Origin: Candidatus Saccharibacteria bacterium UBA2018
GTDB lineage: Bacteria; Patescibacteriota; Saccharimonadia; Saccharimonadales; Saccharimonadaceae
Reading direction: 5' to 3'
Assembly (NCBI GenBank): GCA_002335175.1
Contig: DDCA01000002.1
Location: forward strand, 1 to 64,000
DNA length: 64,000 nt
The translations under genes were made by a program, and so were the position numbers. Below the pieces are notes generated by a model. That model ran no database searches. It was not told the origin of the DNA and saw only the letters and a program-made list of their open reading frames with translations. Shown here in pieces: positions 1-7,847 of the stretch; the stretch's first letter is position 1, and the number at the start of each line of letters is the position of its first letter.

Positions 1-1
1 T

Positions 2-3000
2 CTTGCTATTGCTGCCGGTGGTGGCGGTGGTGGAGGCGCCCGAGCCGGATCAACCGGTGGTGCTGGAGGCGCCGGAGGTGGTACGAGTGGTGTTGCCGGG
101 ACGAGTCGATTTACAAATAACGGTGGTGGAGGTGGTGGAGGTACATCCAGCGCTGGTGGTGCCGCCGGTGCAGCTGCGAGTGGTGCTAACGCGGGAACAG
201 CTGGCTCGTCATTAACAGGCGGACTAGGAGGTGACGGGCGAAACGGTGCCGGTGCTGACGGTAGTGGTGCTGTTGGTGGGCTGGCGCTTGGTGGAGCCGG
301 TGGCCTGAGTAACGTCTCGACAACCCGCGCTGGTGGTGGCGGTGGTGGAGCCGGCTACTTTGGTGGTGGTGGTGGTAGCGGGACTACTTCAACAACCAAC
401 TCCGGCGGTGGAGGTGGTGGAGGTGGTTCTAGTTTTACGGCCGTTGGCTCGACATCCGTAACTAATACGGCCGGTAGTGGTGCGACTCCTGGCAATGATA
501 CTGATACAAGCAGAGCTGGCGCCGGAGATGGTGGTGCTGGTGGCGCAATTGGCGCAACCGGAAGTGCCGGCGACAATGGAATTGTGATTATCTCATATGG
601 ATCAGGGGCGACGACGACTGCATCCGTTAGTTGGGCGAAATTTAACACAGCTAGTGGCACGATTGATAGCGCGAACCCCGGCACAGGAGCATGCAGCGGC
701 TGGTGCTCAACATCAGCTTATAACCTCCCCTCGGCCAGAGCAAACTTTTCATTGGTTGCTTACAACGGTTTCCTCTATGCGATTGGCGGAACGGACAGTA
801 CTGGTGCCCGAACTAATACTGTCTATATTTCTAAGCTCGGTGCAAACGGTGAGCCGCAGCTTTGGCATCCAACAAATGCCGACCCTGGGTCCTGGGATTA
901 CTGGTACCAGGATGCCAATCTTTCAACTGTCCGAGCATATACGGGAGCAGTCGCTTATGATAATCGGCTCTATCTACTCGGGGGCATTGGCGCCAGTGCA
1001 CCCGTAAGTACAGTACAGATAGCTGATATCACTGGTAACGGTACCCTGAGTAGTTGGACGTCGTCGACTAGTCTTCCCTCCAACCGCTACGGTCACGACG
1101 TACAAGTATACAACGACCGATTGTATATTATCGGTGGGGCATCAACCGTTGGCGGCGCACCAAGTAATAGCGTTTATTACAATAAGATAAACTCGGATGG
1201 AACGCTTAATTCATGGGTGCAGACGACCAGCTTCACCACAGGACGGATGAACCAGGGCGGCAATATGACAGTTGTATGGGGTGCATACGTCTATATTTCA
1301 GGCGGCTGTAGCGCCGTTAACGGCAGTGGCTATTGTACGGCTGTTGAGTCCGACGCACAGGTAGCTAGCATCAATGCTGATGGCAGTCTTGATACATGGA
1401 ATACGATGGCTGGCGTCTCTGATTCCCGTATGGCTCACAGTCTCGTAGCATGGCGCGATAATGTTTATGAGATTGGCGGATGCTCGGCTCAAAATACGTC
1501 CACCGGGGATTGTAACTCAAACATGTTGGCAAGTATAAAATATGGCACTGTCAACCAAGATGGGGATGCGTCAACCGTTGGACAAAGCGTGAACTCGAGT
1601 ACATCCCCATGTAGTGATGCCACTCCGACAAACTGTAATCTGCCGGGTACGACACACATTGGCAATATGTTAGCCGGTGCGGTTATTACAAATGGATATT
1701 TGTACGTTATTGGCGGTTGCACCAACAACAGTTGTTCTACAACGCAGGACAATGTGGCGTATGTCGCAATATCATCGACCGGCCAGATGACAAAGCCGGC
1801 TACGTGTCCGAGTGGAGCCTACCAAGGAAGCGCTTGGTGTGTCGATACAACAAATGTGGTGAGCGGAGGTATCGCAGCAACTACTCCTGTAGTATTCGGT
1901 GGGCGCATCTATTTGGTGGGAGGTCTGAATGGCAGCAGCAACACCAACTCTATCGTACGGACGACAGTTAATAGCGACGGCAGTATCGGCGCTTGGACGT
2001 CTCAGACAATGACAGGTGTTGGGGCGACCAGCGTATCGTACCTATATGCCTTCGCGCGTGCCAATCCTGCTAGCGGCTCGAACCCTGGGAATCTTTATAT
2101 CTTTGGCGGCTGTACCACCAGTAGCAGCGCGGGTTGCTCAGGCTACACAGGCAATGTGTATAAATGCAATATTCAAACCGCTGGTGCCATAGCCAGTTGC
2201 AGCACCAGCGGCCAATTGCAAATCGGGACGCTGCCAGGCGGCTCGAGCGCCGGGCTCGCCATTATGAGCGGCACTGTCTACGCTGGCTACATTTACCTTA
2301 TTGGCGGCGTATCTCCTGATTTCCAGGACCTTGACACGGTTCGGTACGCAAAGATTGATAATAGTAATAATATCGTCACCGTTGGCAGCGGCTGGGTCGA
2401 GTCATCGAGCGTCATGAATGTCGGACGGCGGCGGGCGGCGTCATTTGGTTATAACGGCTACTTGTACACGGTCGGCGGCTATGATGCTGGTACTGGCGTT
2501 TTGCCTGATATTGAGTTTGTCAAAATCAATGTCAGTGATGGAAGTCTGGTCGGTGACCCTGCGAATAGCAATAAGTTCTATGTGTCTGGTGTCGAGATCA
2601 ATCAGCGATGGGGCTTGAGTGTCCCGGTATCAAACTCGTACGCCTATGTAATCGGTGGCTGTACGGCCGGGGCAAGTCCAAGCGGCTGTACCACACGTAC
2701 CGATGTTATTCAGACCTTTCAGCTATACAACAATGATAGCGGTTCGCCAGCAGGATATGCTGATACGGCCACGAACTACAACACCAATCGCATCGGCGCC
2801 GCTGCCGCTATCCATAATGGCCGTATTTATGTTGCCGGTGGGTGTACTTCGACGGATGACTGTTCAACGGCGATTGAAACCGTCAGTTACGCCACGATTG
2901 ATGCCTATGGAACTGTTGGATCCTGGACTAACTCGACTGGTGGAAGCAACGGCAACTTACCAAATGTTCTGACTTGGGGAAAGCTGTTCAGTATTGGTCC

Positions 3001-4213
3001 AACCCTTTATTATGTTGGCGGCCAAGGTTCAGTCAGCACCAATGAACGGGCGGAAACCCACTATATTAACCCCAACGCATCAACTGGTGCCCTTGGCTCA
3101 TGGTCCACGAGTGGCTTTGACATGCCCCAGGCCAGAACGAAATTTGGTGCTGCCGCATGGAATGGCCGTATGTACATAGTGGGCGGATACAACGGTGCCG
3201 CTAACCTCCAAAATACTGTTTATGTCAGTACCGACCAGTCATCCGGCGGTAACTTAACTGGGGCCTGGACGACAAGTACGGCATTTAACGTTGCCCGTAT
3301 GGGAAGTGCTGTGACGGCTTATGCGAATAACCTTTACCTTTTCGGGGGCTACGATGGAACAAATTACCTAAGTGATAGCCAGTTCGCCAAAATCGATCCA
3401 ACTACCGGTTTGGTTGGATCGTGGAGTTATACGACTAATTTGCCGGTGGCCCTTGCGCAAGGCGACAGTTTTGCGGCCAACGGATATGTATACGTAATTG
3501 GTGGACGAACAGCAGCCGGAACCTGCCGGCCTATTACGCTCGCGGCGCCAATCAGTGCTAATACGACGATAGCCAGTGGCAATAATCCGACCGGCGTGGG
3601 TGAATGGTATGAGACGAACCAGCGCTATAGCGGAGACCGTTACGGTGCAGCGGCCGTTTATAGAGACGGTAAAGCGTATCTATTTGGCGGAGCGTGCGGA
3701 AGCCCGACCCTGACCTACCCAACCACTGCTAGTATCGGCCAGCAGACGGCTCTGTTGGCTCAACCCCAGGTTGCAAAGTATTCAATAATGATTGATACGG
3801 ACTCCGATGTCTTTCCTACCAACTGGTTGTTAAACGGAGTTGACAACTCGATTGGCGCCAGGTGGCAACTAAATTATCGGAGCATGACAAATGCCACGAC
3901 GTCTTGTACGTCACCGGCTATGACGACTTGGGGCCAGAACACCGCTTTTGGTAATGTTACATTGGGCCTACCGGGCGTTTATACGCCGAAAGATAGCAGC
4001 GGTACCAATACGAACTGCGCAAGGTACTATTACTTCAGCGTAGATGTCGATAGCTCCCAAGCATTCGGTTATCCCGACGACGTCTCTCGCGGACCGACTA
4101 TCACTGATTTGACGCTTCAATTCACCGCCGACCCATCAAAACGGCTACTACACGGCCGAACATTTACCGGCGGTCTGCAGCAGCCGATTGACACGCCGTA
4201 CTATAGTAATTAA
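2..4213 (+). CDS. Glycine-rich / Kelch-repeat surface protein (5' end outside window)
   Basis: The reading frame is open from base 2, so the start lies upstream of the window. The first 190 codons are a glycine-rich tract with runs of six to eight Gly broken by Ala, Ser and Thr. It continues in frame into about 17 Kelch-like blades, recognised by a repeated hydrophobic-Y-x-hydrophobic-GG motif (for example LYLLGG, LYIIGG, VYVIGG), enough for two or three beta-propellers. Six blades read GGC and carry further cysteines nearby, which suggests disulphides outside the cytoplasm. The last 120 residues look like a separate beta-rich domain. Kelch propellers usually bind proteins or sugars, so a surface adhesin or host-contact role is likely but inferred. 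The signal peptide cannot be seen. The next gene follows after 11 nt. Confidence 0.8.
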   Translation, partial: LAIAAGGGGGGGARAGSTGGAGGAGGGTSGVAGTSRFTNNGGGGGGGTSSAGGAAGAAASGANAGTAGSSLTGGLGGDGRNGAGADGSGAVGGLALGGAGGLSNVSTTRAGGGGGGAGYFGGGGGSGTTSTTNSGGGGGGGGSSFTAVGSTSVTNTAGSGATPGNDTDTSRAGAGDGGAGGAIGATGSAGDNGIVIISYGSGATTTASVSWAKFNTASGTIDSANPGTGACSGWCSTSAYNLPSARANFSLVAYNGFLYAIGGTDSTGARTNTVYISKLGANGEPQLWHPTNADPGSWDYWYQDANLSTVRAYTGAVAYDNRLYLLGGIGASAPVSTVQIADITGNGTLSSWTSSTSLPSNRYGHDVQVYNDRLYIIGGASTVGGAPSNSVYYNKINSDGTLNSWVQTTSFTTGRMNQGGNMTVVWGAYVYISGGCSAVNGSGYCTAVESDAQVASINADGSLDTWNTMAGVSDSRMAHSLVAWRDNVYEIGGCSAQNTSTGDCNSNMLASIKYGTVNQDGDASTVGQSVNSSTSPCSDATPTNCNLPGTTHIGNMLAGAVITNGYLYVIGGCTNNSCSTTQDNVAYVAISSTGQMTKPATCPSGAYQGSAWCVDTTNVVSGGIAATTPVVFGGRIYLVGGLNGSSNTNSIVRTTVNSDGSIGAWTSQTMTGVGATSVSYLYAFARANPASGSNPGNLYIFGGCTTSSSAGCSGYTGNVYKCNIQTAGAIASCSTSGQLQIGTLPGGSSAGLAIMSGTVYAGYIYLIGGVSPDFQDLDTVRYAKIDNSNNIVTVGSGWVESSSVMNVGRRRAASFGYNGYLYTVGGYDAGTGVLPDIEFVKINVSDGSLVGDPANSNKFYVSGVEINQRWGLSVPVSNSYAYVIGGCTAGASPSGCTTRTDVIQTFQLYNNDSGSPAGYADTATNYNTNRIGAAAAIHNGRIYVAGGCTSTDDCSTAIETVSYATIDAYGTVGSWTNSTGGSNGNLPNVLTWGKLFSIGPTLYYVGGQGSVSTNERAETHYINPNASTGALGSWSTSGFDMPQARTKFGAAAWNGRMYIVGGYNGAANLQNTVYVSTDQSSGGNLTGAWTTSTAFNVARMGSAVTAYANNLYLFGGYDGTNYLSDSQFAKIDPTTGLVGSWSYTTNLPVALAQGDSFAANGYVYVIGGRTAAGTCRPITLAAPISANTTIASGNNPTGVGEWYETNQRYSGDRYGAAAVYRDGKAYLFGGACGSPTLTYPTTASIGQQTALLAQPQVAKYSIMIDTDSDVFPTNWLLNGVDNSIGARWQLNYRSMTNATTSCTSPAMTTWGQNTAFGNVTLGLPGVYTPKDSSGTNTNCARYYYFSVDVDSSQAFGYPDDVSRGPTITDLTLQFTADPSKRLLHGRTFTGGLQQPIDTPYYSN

Positions 4214-4224
4214 AGGATGGTGTG

Positions 4225-4794
4225 ATGAAAGACAGCCTCAGACAGAATCCCCGAGCCTTCACTCTCCTCTTTCTGTGTGCCGTAGCAGTCACCGCTGGCA
4301 TCCTGATGCCAATCTACTGGTACCGGCCTGCTCTCTCGACTGCACAAAATGAGCAACCAAACGGACTTACCGCGGTTGAAAACCAGCCTGTATCCGGGTC
4401 ACTTCAAAAAGGCACCCCATCATACAAAACTATACTTCCGGAAGGCAAGTCAATTGATGATTTCGGAGGATGGACCCGAGTCAGCCCACCAAACCGGAAC
4501 CCTGTATATGCATACCCGGATACAATCGGCCGTATCCCTATAAACGTGTCCCAGCAGCCGCTGCCTGATGACTTCGCAAAAAATGATACTCCGGAAAAAC
4601 TTAAGGAACTGGCAATCGGCTATGCCGCGACTAAACGACTCGTCGCAGGCGATACTATTGTGTACGTCGGGACATCGGCAAAAGGTCCGCAGTCAGTTAT
4701 TTTCACGAAGCACGGTTTGTTAGTACTCATTAGGGCGAGCGCGTCAGTTCCAGACGCAAGCTGGCAACAGTATGTTGAGTCGCTCAAAAATTAA
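4225..4794 (+). CDS. Single-pass membrane-anchored protein, unknown function
   Basis: Protein of 189 residues with one hydrophobic segment at about residues 12-30 and a C-terminal part predicted outside the membrane. I recognise no family. ATG 4225 is preferred over the GTG one codon earlier because AGGA at 4214-4217 lies 7 nt before it. It follows the glycine-rich/Kelch gene by 11 nt, so the two are probably co-transcribed and this product could help display or export the surface protein (inference). Its stop overlaps the stop of the convergent gene downstream by 4 nt. Confidence 0.65.
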   Translation: MKDSLRQNPRAFTLLFLCAVAVTAGILMPIYWYRPALSTAQNEQPNGLTAVENQPVSGSLQKGTPSYKTILPEGKSIDDFGGWTRVSPPNRNPVYAYPDTIGRIPINVSQQPLPDDFAKNDTPEKLKELAIGYAATKRLVAGDTIVYVGTSAKGPQSVIFTKHGLLVLIRASASVPDASWQQYVESLKN

Positions 4795-5339
4795 GCTTTA
4801 ACTAGTACTTCGCTAACGACGACAGCCGAATATTTCTTGTTTTTGCAGGTTATATTGATTGGCCACTTACCAACTGGATCAGTCGGCTTAACCGTCCATG
4901 CCCAGCTGAGCATGCCGAATTCGTCGGCAGTTTTCTTACTAAGGCCGCTGTCTTCCATTTTTGCTTCGGCTTGTTTCACGGAAATCGTGCAGACGGCAGC
5001 CGGGTTAGTTCGAATGGTAATCGAGGCGTTTGATCCGGGCTGGACTGGTGAAGTAACGGTTTGAACAGCCACACCCAAGCGTGCGTTTGGTGAAATTTTC
5101 GGAGCACTGAATGTGGCTCGTGTTTTGTGAACAGGAGCCTCGGATAGCGCTACCGTTTGGTGCTGACCACTGTACCACGTATAGGCAAGCCCGGCACCCG
5201 CGGCAAGAATAAGCAGCACCACTACACTGGTAAAGGTACGCCGCAGCGTACGGCGGCGTTGTTCACGCTTATACACCTGCTGGGCAAAGCGGTCGCTGCG
5301 CTTTGGCGTTGGAATTCTCTTTTTTACTTTTAGCGCCAT
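4791..5339 (-). CDS. Membrane-anchored protein with Ig-like extracytoplasmic domain
   Basis: Protein of 182 residues. A very basic N-terminus (rich in Lys and Arg, residues 1-35) precedes one membrane helix at about 36-56, then a stretch of about 125 residues that reads as a beta-sandwich with two cysteines able to pair. The general plan (basic cytoplasmic tail, one helix, Ig-like domain) recurs in the gene at 45145. No enzymatic motif is visible and the function is unknown. No clear Shine-Dalgarno site precedes the ATG; it lies 39 nt behind the gene that starts at 5924 and is probably co-transcribed with it. Confidence 0.6.
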   Translation of the reverse strand: MALKVKKRIPTPKRSDRFAQQVYKREQRRRTLRRTFTSVVVLLILAAGAGLAYTWYSGQHQTVALSEAPVHKTRATFSAPKISPNARLGVAVQTVTSPVQPGSNASITIRTNPAAVCTISVKQAEAKMEDSGLSKKTADEFGMLSWAWTVKPTDPVGKWPINITCKNKKYSAVVVSEVLVKA

Positions 5340-5378
5340 CGTTTTTGTTTTGGTCAGCTTCTTACGCTGCCGTTAATC

Positions 5379-5924
5379 CTAATTTGCCTTGTTTTGGTTC
5401 TGATAGTTGGTTATTGTCTGAGAAACATTGCCAGCTGGTTTCAGGTTTTCAAAAAAGAGTATTTGGTCTTTTGACACAATCATGGCGTCTTCCGGCCCAT
5501 GGATTTCGCCGCCGAGTTTTATTAGTTCGACATCTGAATTATTCTGCTTGCTCGCCGATTGCGGGCTTGTGTCTTTGGTTTCGGTGTCTGATTTAGCCTG
5601 AAGATAGTAAACATTAGTGAGGCGCATGTACTCATCGTTAATAGCCGATAATTTTCCGAAGTACACCTGGCCGTTTGTAAAGAACACGGCCTGGTATTTA
5701 TTGCCGTCGATAGCCGTGCTAATACTTGAACGCGACAACATGAACCATGCAGCACACGTAATTAGGCCAATGACTATCAGGCCGATGACAAGTTTCAGCC
5801 GCCAGCGTGGACGCTTCGGTTCAGCCTGTGGTTTCGGCTTTGGGGCAGGCGCCGGGGCGGCGGGCTCAGGCTCGCGCTCGGTCCGTGCCGACGGGCGGTT
5901 ATTTCGGTATGACATGCTATCCAT
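5379..5924 (-). CDS. Membrane-anchored protein of a family seen in candidate-phyla bacteria
   Basis: Protein of 181 residues: a Pro/Ala/Lys-rich cytoplasmic segment, one membrane helix at about residues 45-65, then a conserved-looking domain containing NGQVYFGKL, LTNVYYLQ and EIHGPEDAM. I recall similar proteins from Saccharibacteria and related genomes without known function. The open frame reaches an ATG at 5972, but that codon overlaps a TATAAT box (5971-5976 read on the minus strand), so it cannot lie inside the transcript made from that promoter. ATG 5924, preceded by AGGAG about 12 nt upstream, is a better start. The leader would be about 40 nt. Confidence 0.6.
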   Translation of the reverse strand: MDSMSYRNNRPSARTEREPEPAAPAPAPKPKPQAEPKRPRWRLKLVIGLIVIGLITCAAWFMLSRSSISTAIDGNKYQAVFFTNGQVYFGKLSAINDEYMRLTNVYYLQAKSDTETKDTSPQSASKQNNSDVELIKLGGEIHGPEDAMIVSKDQILFFENLKPAGNVSQTITNYQNQNKAN

Positions 5925-5970
5925 ACGGGGTTCAATCTCCTGTTTGTTATCCCTCCAAATGAGTACCGTC

Positions 5971-5976
5971 ATTATA
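5971..5976 (-). promoter_or_regulatory. -10 box of the 5924 gene
   Basis: A perfect TATAAT on the minus strand. Transcription should begin near 5963, giving a leader of about 40 nt with AGGAG ahead of ATG 5924. Because the box overlaps the upstream in-frame ATG at 5972, it decides the start codon. Confidence 0.55.
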
Positions 5977-6029
5977 CCATAAGAGCAATGCCGCTGTCAG
6001 GCAGCGGCCGAATAGGCTATGATGGGTGG

Positions 6030-6425
6030 TTACGTTACGTAGCGAACCGGAATCTTACGGCTACGAGGCGGCAGTCCGGCGCCCAGGATAAGTTTTGGCT
6101 TGCTTTCAAGGCCTTCAAGCGCCAGGATAATAGCTACTTCTACATAAACTAGCGCGTCGATAAGCCCAAGTTGATAGCTAAAAAATTGGTGGACAGCGGC
6201 CGTTGACATAACGCTGGCAAGTAGCAGCAGGCAGGCCCGAGATGCGAAAGATCGTGGAGGCCGGTAGACGAGCAGGGCAATTAGAATAATCATCATAGCG
6301 GCCCGTAGGCCCATGTGAAAACTGCTTGCCTCGACAAGTTGCAGAATGATTGGGTTGCCCATGAGTAATGCAGCCGTGGTAGTAAAAAGCAGTGCAAGTG
6401 TAAGAACAATAAGACTACGTTTCAT
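6030..6425 (-). CDS. Four-helix membrane protein, unknown function
   Basis: Protein of 131 residues with about four hydrophobic segments and a basic C-terminus. The open frame extends upstream to 6548, but ATG 6425 has AAGGAG 6 nt before it and begins directly with a membrane helix, so it is the likely start. It lies about 50 nt downstream of a 48-residue reading frame that also has a strong Shine-Dalgarno site; the two probably form a small operon divergent from the Crp-type regulator at 6744. No family is recognised. Confidence 0.6.
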   Translation of the reverse strand: MKRSLIVLTLALLFTTTAALLMGNPIILQLVEASSFHMGLRAAMMIILIALLVYRPPRSFASRACLLLLASVMSTAAVHQFFSYQLGLIDALVYVEVAIILALEGLESKPKLILGAGLPPRSRKIPVRYVT

Positions 6426-6477
6426 AGTAAACTCCTTTTTGTCTAGTGAAGACAAAAATAGGTGCCGTGGAGCATTT

Positions 6478-6624
6478 TTAGCTATCGATGTGAGCGACGT
6501 GCTGCAAGGACCGCTTTGGTTCTTGGGATGGAATGTGAAGCCAAACATCGGGGTGCTGCCGCGATTTTCGGCCTATGAACGTGCGAATTTTACTGTCTAG
6601 TTGGTCAGAACTGTATTGTTTCAT
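6478..6624 (-). CDS. Small protein of 48 residues, unknown
   Basis: ATG 6624 is preceded by AAGGAGGG at a spacing of 5 nt, one of the strongest ribosome binding sites outside the T4SS block. The product is short, charged and has no membrane segment or known motif. The strong ribosome binding site and the position as first gene before the membrane protein at 6425 support it as real. An alternative is that it is a leader peptide for the downstream gene. Confidence 0.45.
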   Translation of the reverse strand: MKQYSSDQLDSKIRTFIGRKSRQHPDVWLHIPSQEPKRSLQHVAHIDS

Positions 6625-6706
6625 GCTCTCCCTCCTTATGCTTATAACTATACGGATAAAGTCGGGCATAAACTGTAAGCGTTATAACCATATCTTTGTG
6701 ATAATT

Positions 6707-6735
6707 TTCACTCAAGCGCCCTCAGTTGCTATACT
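6707..6735 (+). promoter_or_regulatory. Leaderless promoter of the Crp-type regulator
   Basis: A -35-like TTCACT (6707-6712), a 17-nt spacer and a -10 TATACT (6730-6735). The ATG at 6744 starts 8 nt after the -10 box, so the transcript is expected to begin at or within 1-2 nt of the start codon. No Shine-Dalgarno site is present. Confidence 0.6.
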
Positions 6736-6743
6736 TTATAGAG

Positions 6744-7406
6744 ATGGATGAACTGATAAAAGCCCTGCGCGGCTCCAGTCAGATCAGGCTGGCTCGAAAA
6801 GGCAGCAATATCTTGTTCCAGGGCGAAATCCCTCGCCGGGCTCTTATTGTTCGTGATGGAATCGTGCGCTCATATATGATTACCTCTGGCGGCGAGGAAC
6901 GAACGCTGGCACTTCACGGCCGCGGCGAGATACTCCCGCTTTCGTGGATATTGGGTAATACCCCGGGCAGCCTTTTCTACTACGATGCGCTGTCAGACGC
7001 GAGGCTCCTGTCATTTTCGAAGGATGACCTGTCAGCCGCGCTGGCTCAGCAGCCGGAGCTTTATCGACGATTACTCGACACTACCGTTACCGAACACACG
7101 TCCCTGCTTCTCAGAATTGCCGGCCTGGAGCAATCCCGAGCAATTGAGAAGATTGGGTTCACGCTTTATTATTTATTGTTTCGCCATAGCACCGAGACCC
7201 TTCAGGGCACGTTTCGGATCGACGTCAAAATTAGCCAAAGCATGCTGGCGACCCTGACTGGGCTTACCCGCGAAAGTACTGCTAAAAGCTTGAGTGTTTT
7301 CAAGCAAAAATCGATTATAAGTTACAAGAATTCGATTTATACGGTTGATAAGCAACGACTCGAACAGTTCCTGGGCGAGGATGCATTTAGGGAGCTGACC
7401 CTCTAA
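6744..7406 (+). CDS. Crp/Fnr-family transcriptional regulator
   Basis: Protein of 220 residues with the Crp/Fnr plan: an N-terminal cyclic-nucleotide-binding-like beta-barrel (about residues 10-115, with IVRDGIVRSY and HGRGEILPLSWIL), a long dimerisation helix, and a C-terminal winged helix (about 145-215, with LATLTGLTRESTAKSLS as recognition helix). There is no Cys cluster, so it is not an FeS-type Fnr, and the cAMP-contact residues of true Crp are not obvious; the ligand is unknown. The start is set by the TATACT box 8 nt upstream. It converges with the receiver gene at 7403 (4-nt overlap of stop codons) and is divergent from the small membrane-protein operon. Confidence 0.85.
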   Translation: MDELIKALRGSSQIRLARKGSNILFQGEIPRRALIVRDGIVRSYMITSGGEERTLALHGRGEILPLSWILGNTPGSLFYYDALSDARLLSFSKDDLSAALAQQPELYRRLLDTTVTEHTSLLLRIAGLEQSRAIEKIGFTLYYLLFRHSTETLQGTFRIDVKISQSMLATLTGLTRESTAKSLSVFKQKSIISYKNSIYTVDKQRLEQFLGEDAFRELTL

Positions 7407-7801
7407 CGCTCAGAAATAATGTCCTCGATAATTCTAATCAGCTCTTTGGGGGCGGCACGAGCTTTCAGGACATAGCGGTCAGCGCCAAGCTCGAAAGCCT
7501 TGTCGACTTCTGCCTGAGCGTCATAATTGCTAAAAACCACGACGGTGGCATTTTTTGCTGGCACATCGTAACGTTTTAAAAACTCGATACCGTCCATTTT
7601 TGGCATCCGAAGGTCAAGAAAAATAATATCCGGCTCGAAGCCAGATGCAATTGTCTCCAGTGCCTCCTGGCCGTTAAAAGCCGTTTTTACATTGTAACCA
7701 GCCGACGAAATAATCATTTCATAAGCTGCGTTCAAATCGACATCGTCTTCAACGATGAGCACCATATGGTCTTCCTTCTTTTTTGGTTTTACCTGAGCCA
7801 T
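7403..7801 (-). CDS. Receiver-only response regulator (CheY-like)
   Basis: Protein of 132 residues made of one receiver domain. The acidic pair is in IVEDDVDL, the phospho-acceptor is Asp63 in FLDLRMPKMDG, the Thr/Ser switch is in VVFSN and the conserved Lys in YVLKA. There is no output domain, so it must act through protein contact or phosphotransfer. It follows the histidine kinase at 7848 in the same direction, but a TACAAT box 8 nt before its ATG suggests its own leaderless promoter, which would let it be made independently of the kinase. Confidence 0.88.
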   Translation of the reverse strand: MAQVKPKKKEDHMVLIVEDDVDLNAAYEMIISSAGYNVKTAFNGQEALETIASGFEPDIIFLDLRMPKMDGIEFLKRYDVPAKNATVVVFSNYDAQAEVDKAFELGADRYVLKARAAPKELIRIIEDIISER

Positions 7802-7809
7802 GCTATTTT

Positions 7810-7815
7810 ATTGTA
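7810..7815 (-). promoter_or_regulatory. -10 box giving a leaderless receiver mRNA
   Basis: TACAAT on the minus strand ends 8 nt before ATG 7801, with no Shine-Dalgarno site between. This matches the spacing at 6744, 22348 and other first genes in the window. Confidence 0.5.
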
Positions 7816-7847
7816 GGTAGCCGAAAGAGAGAAATTTGTAAGAATTG

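Noticed and set aside
3..684. Open frames of 70 and 109 codons rich in Val or Pro across the first 700 bases
   Set aside because: They are other-frame readings of the GC-biased glycine-rich repeat; the frame starting at base 2 is continuous with the Kelch protein.
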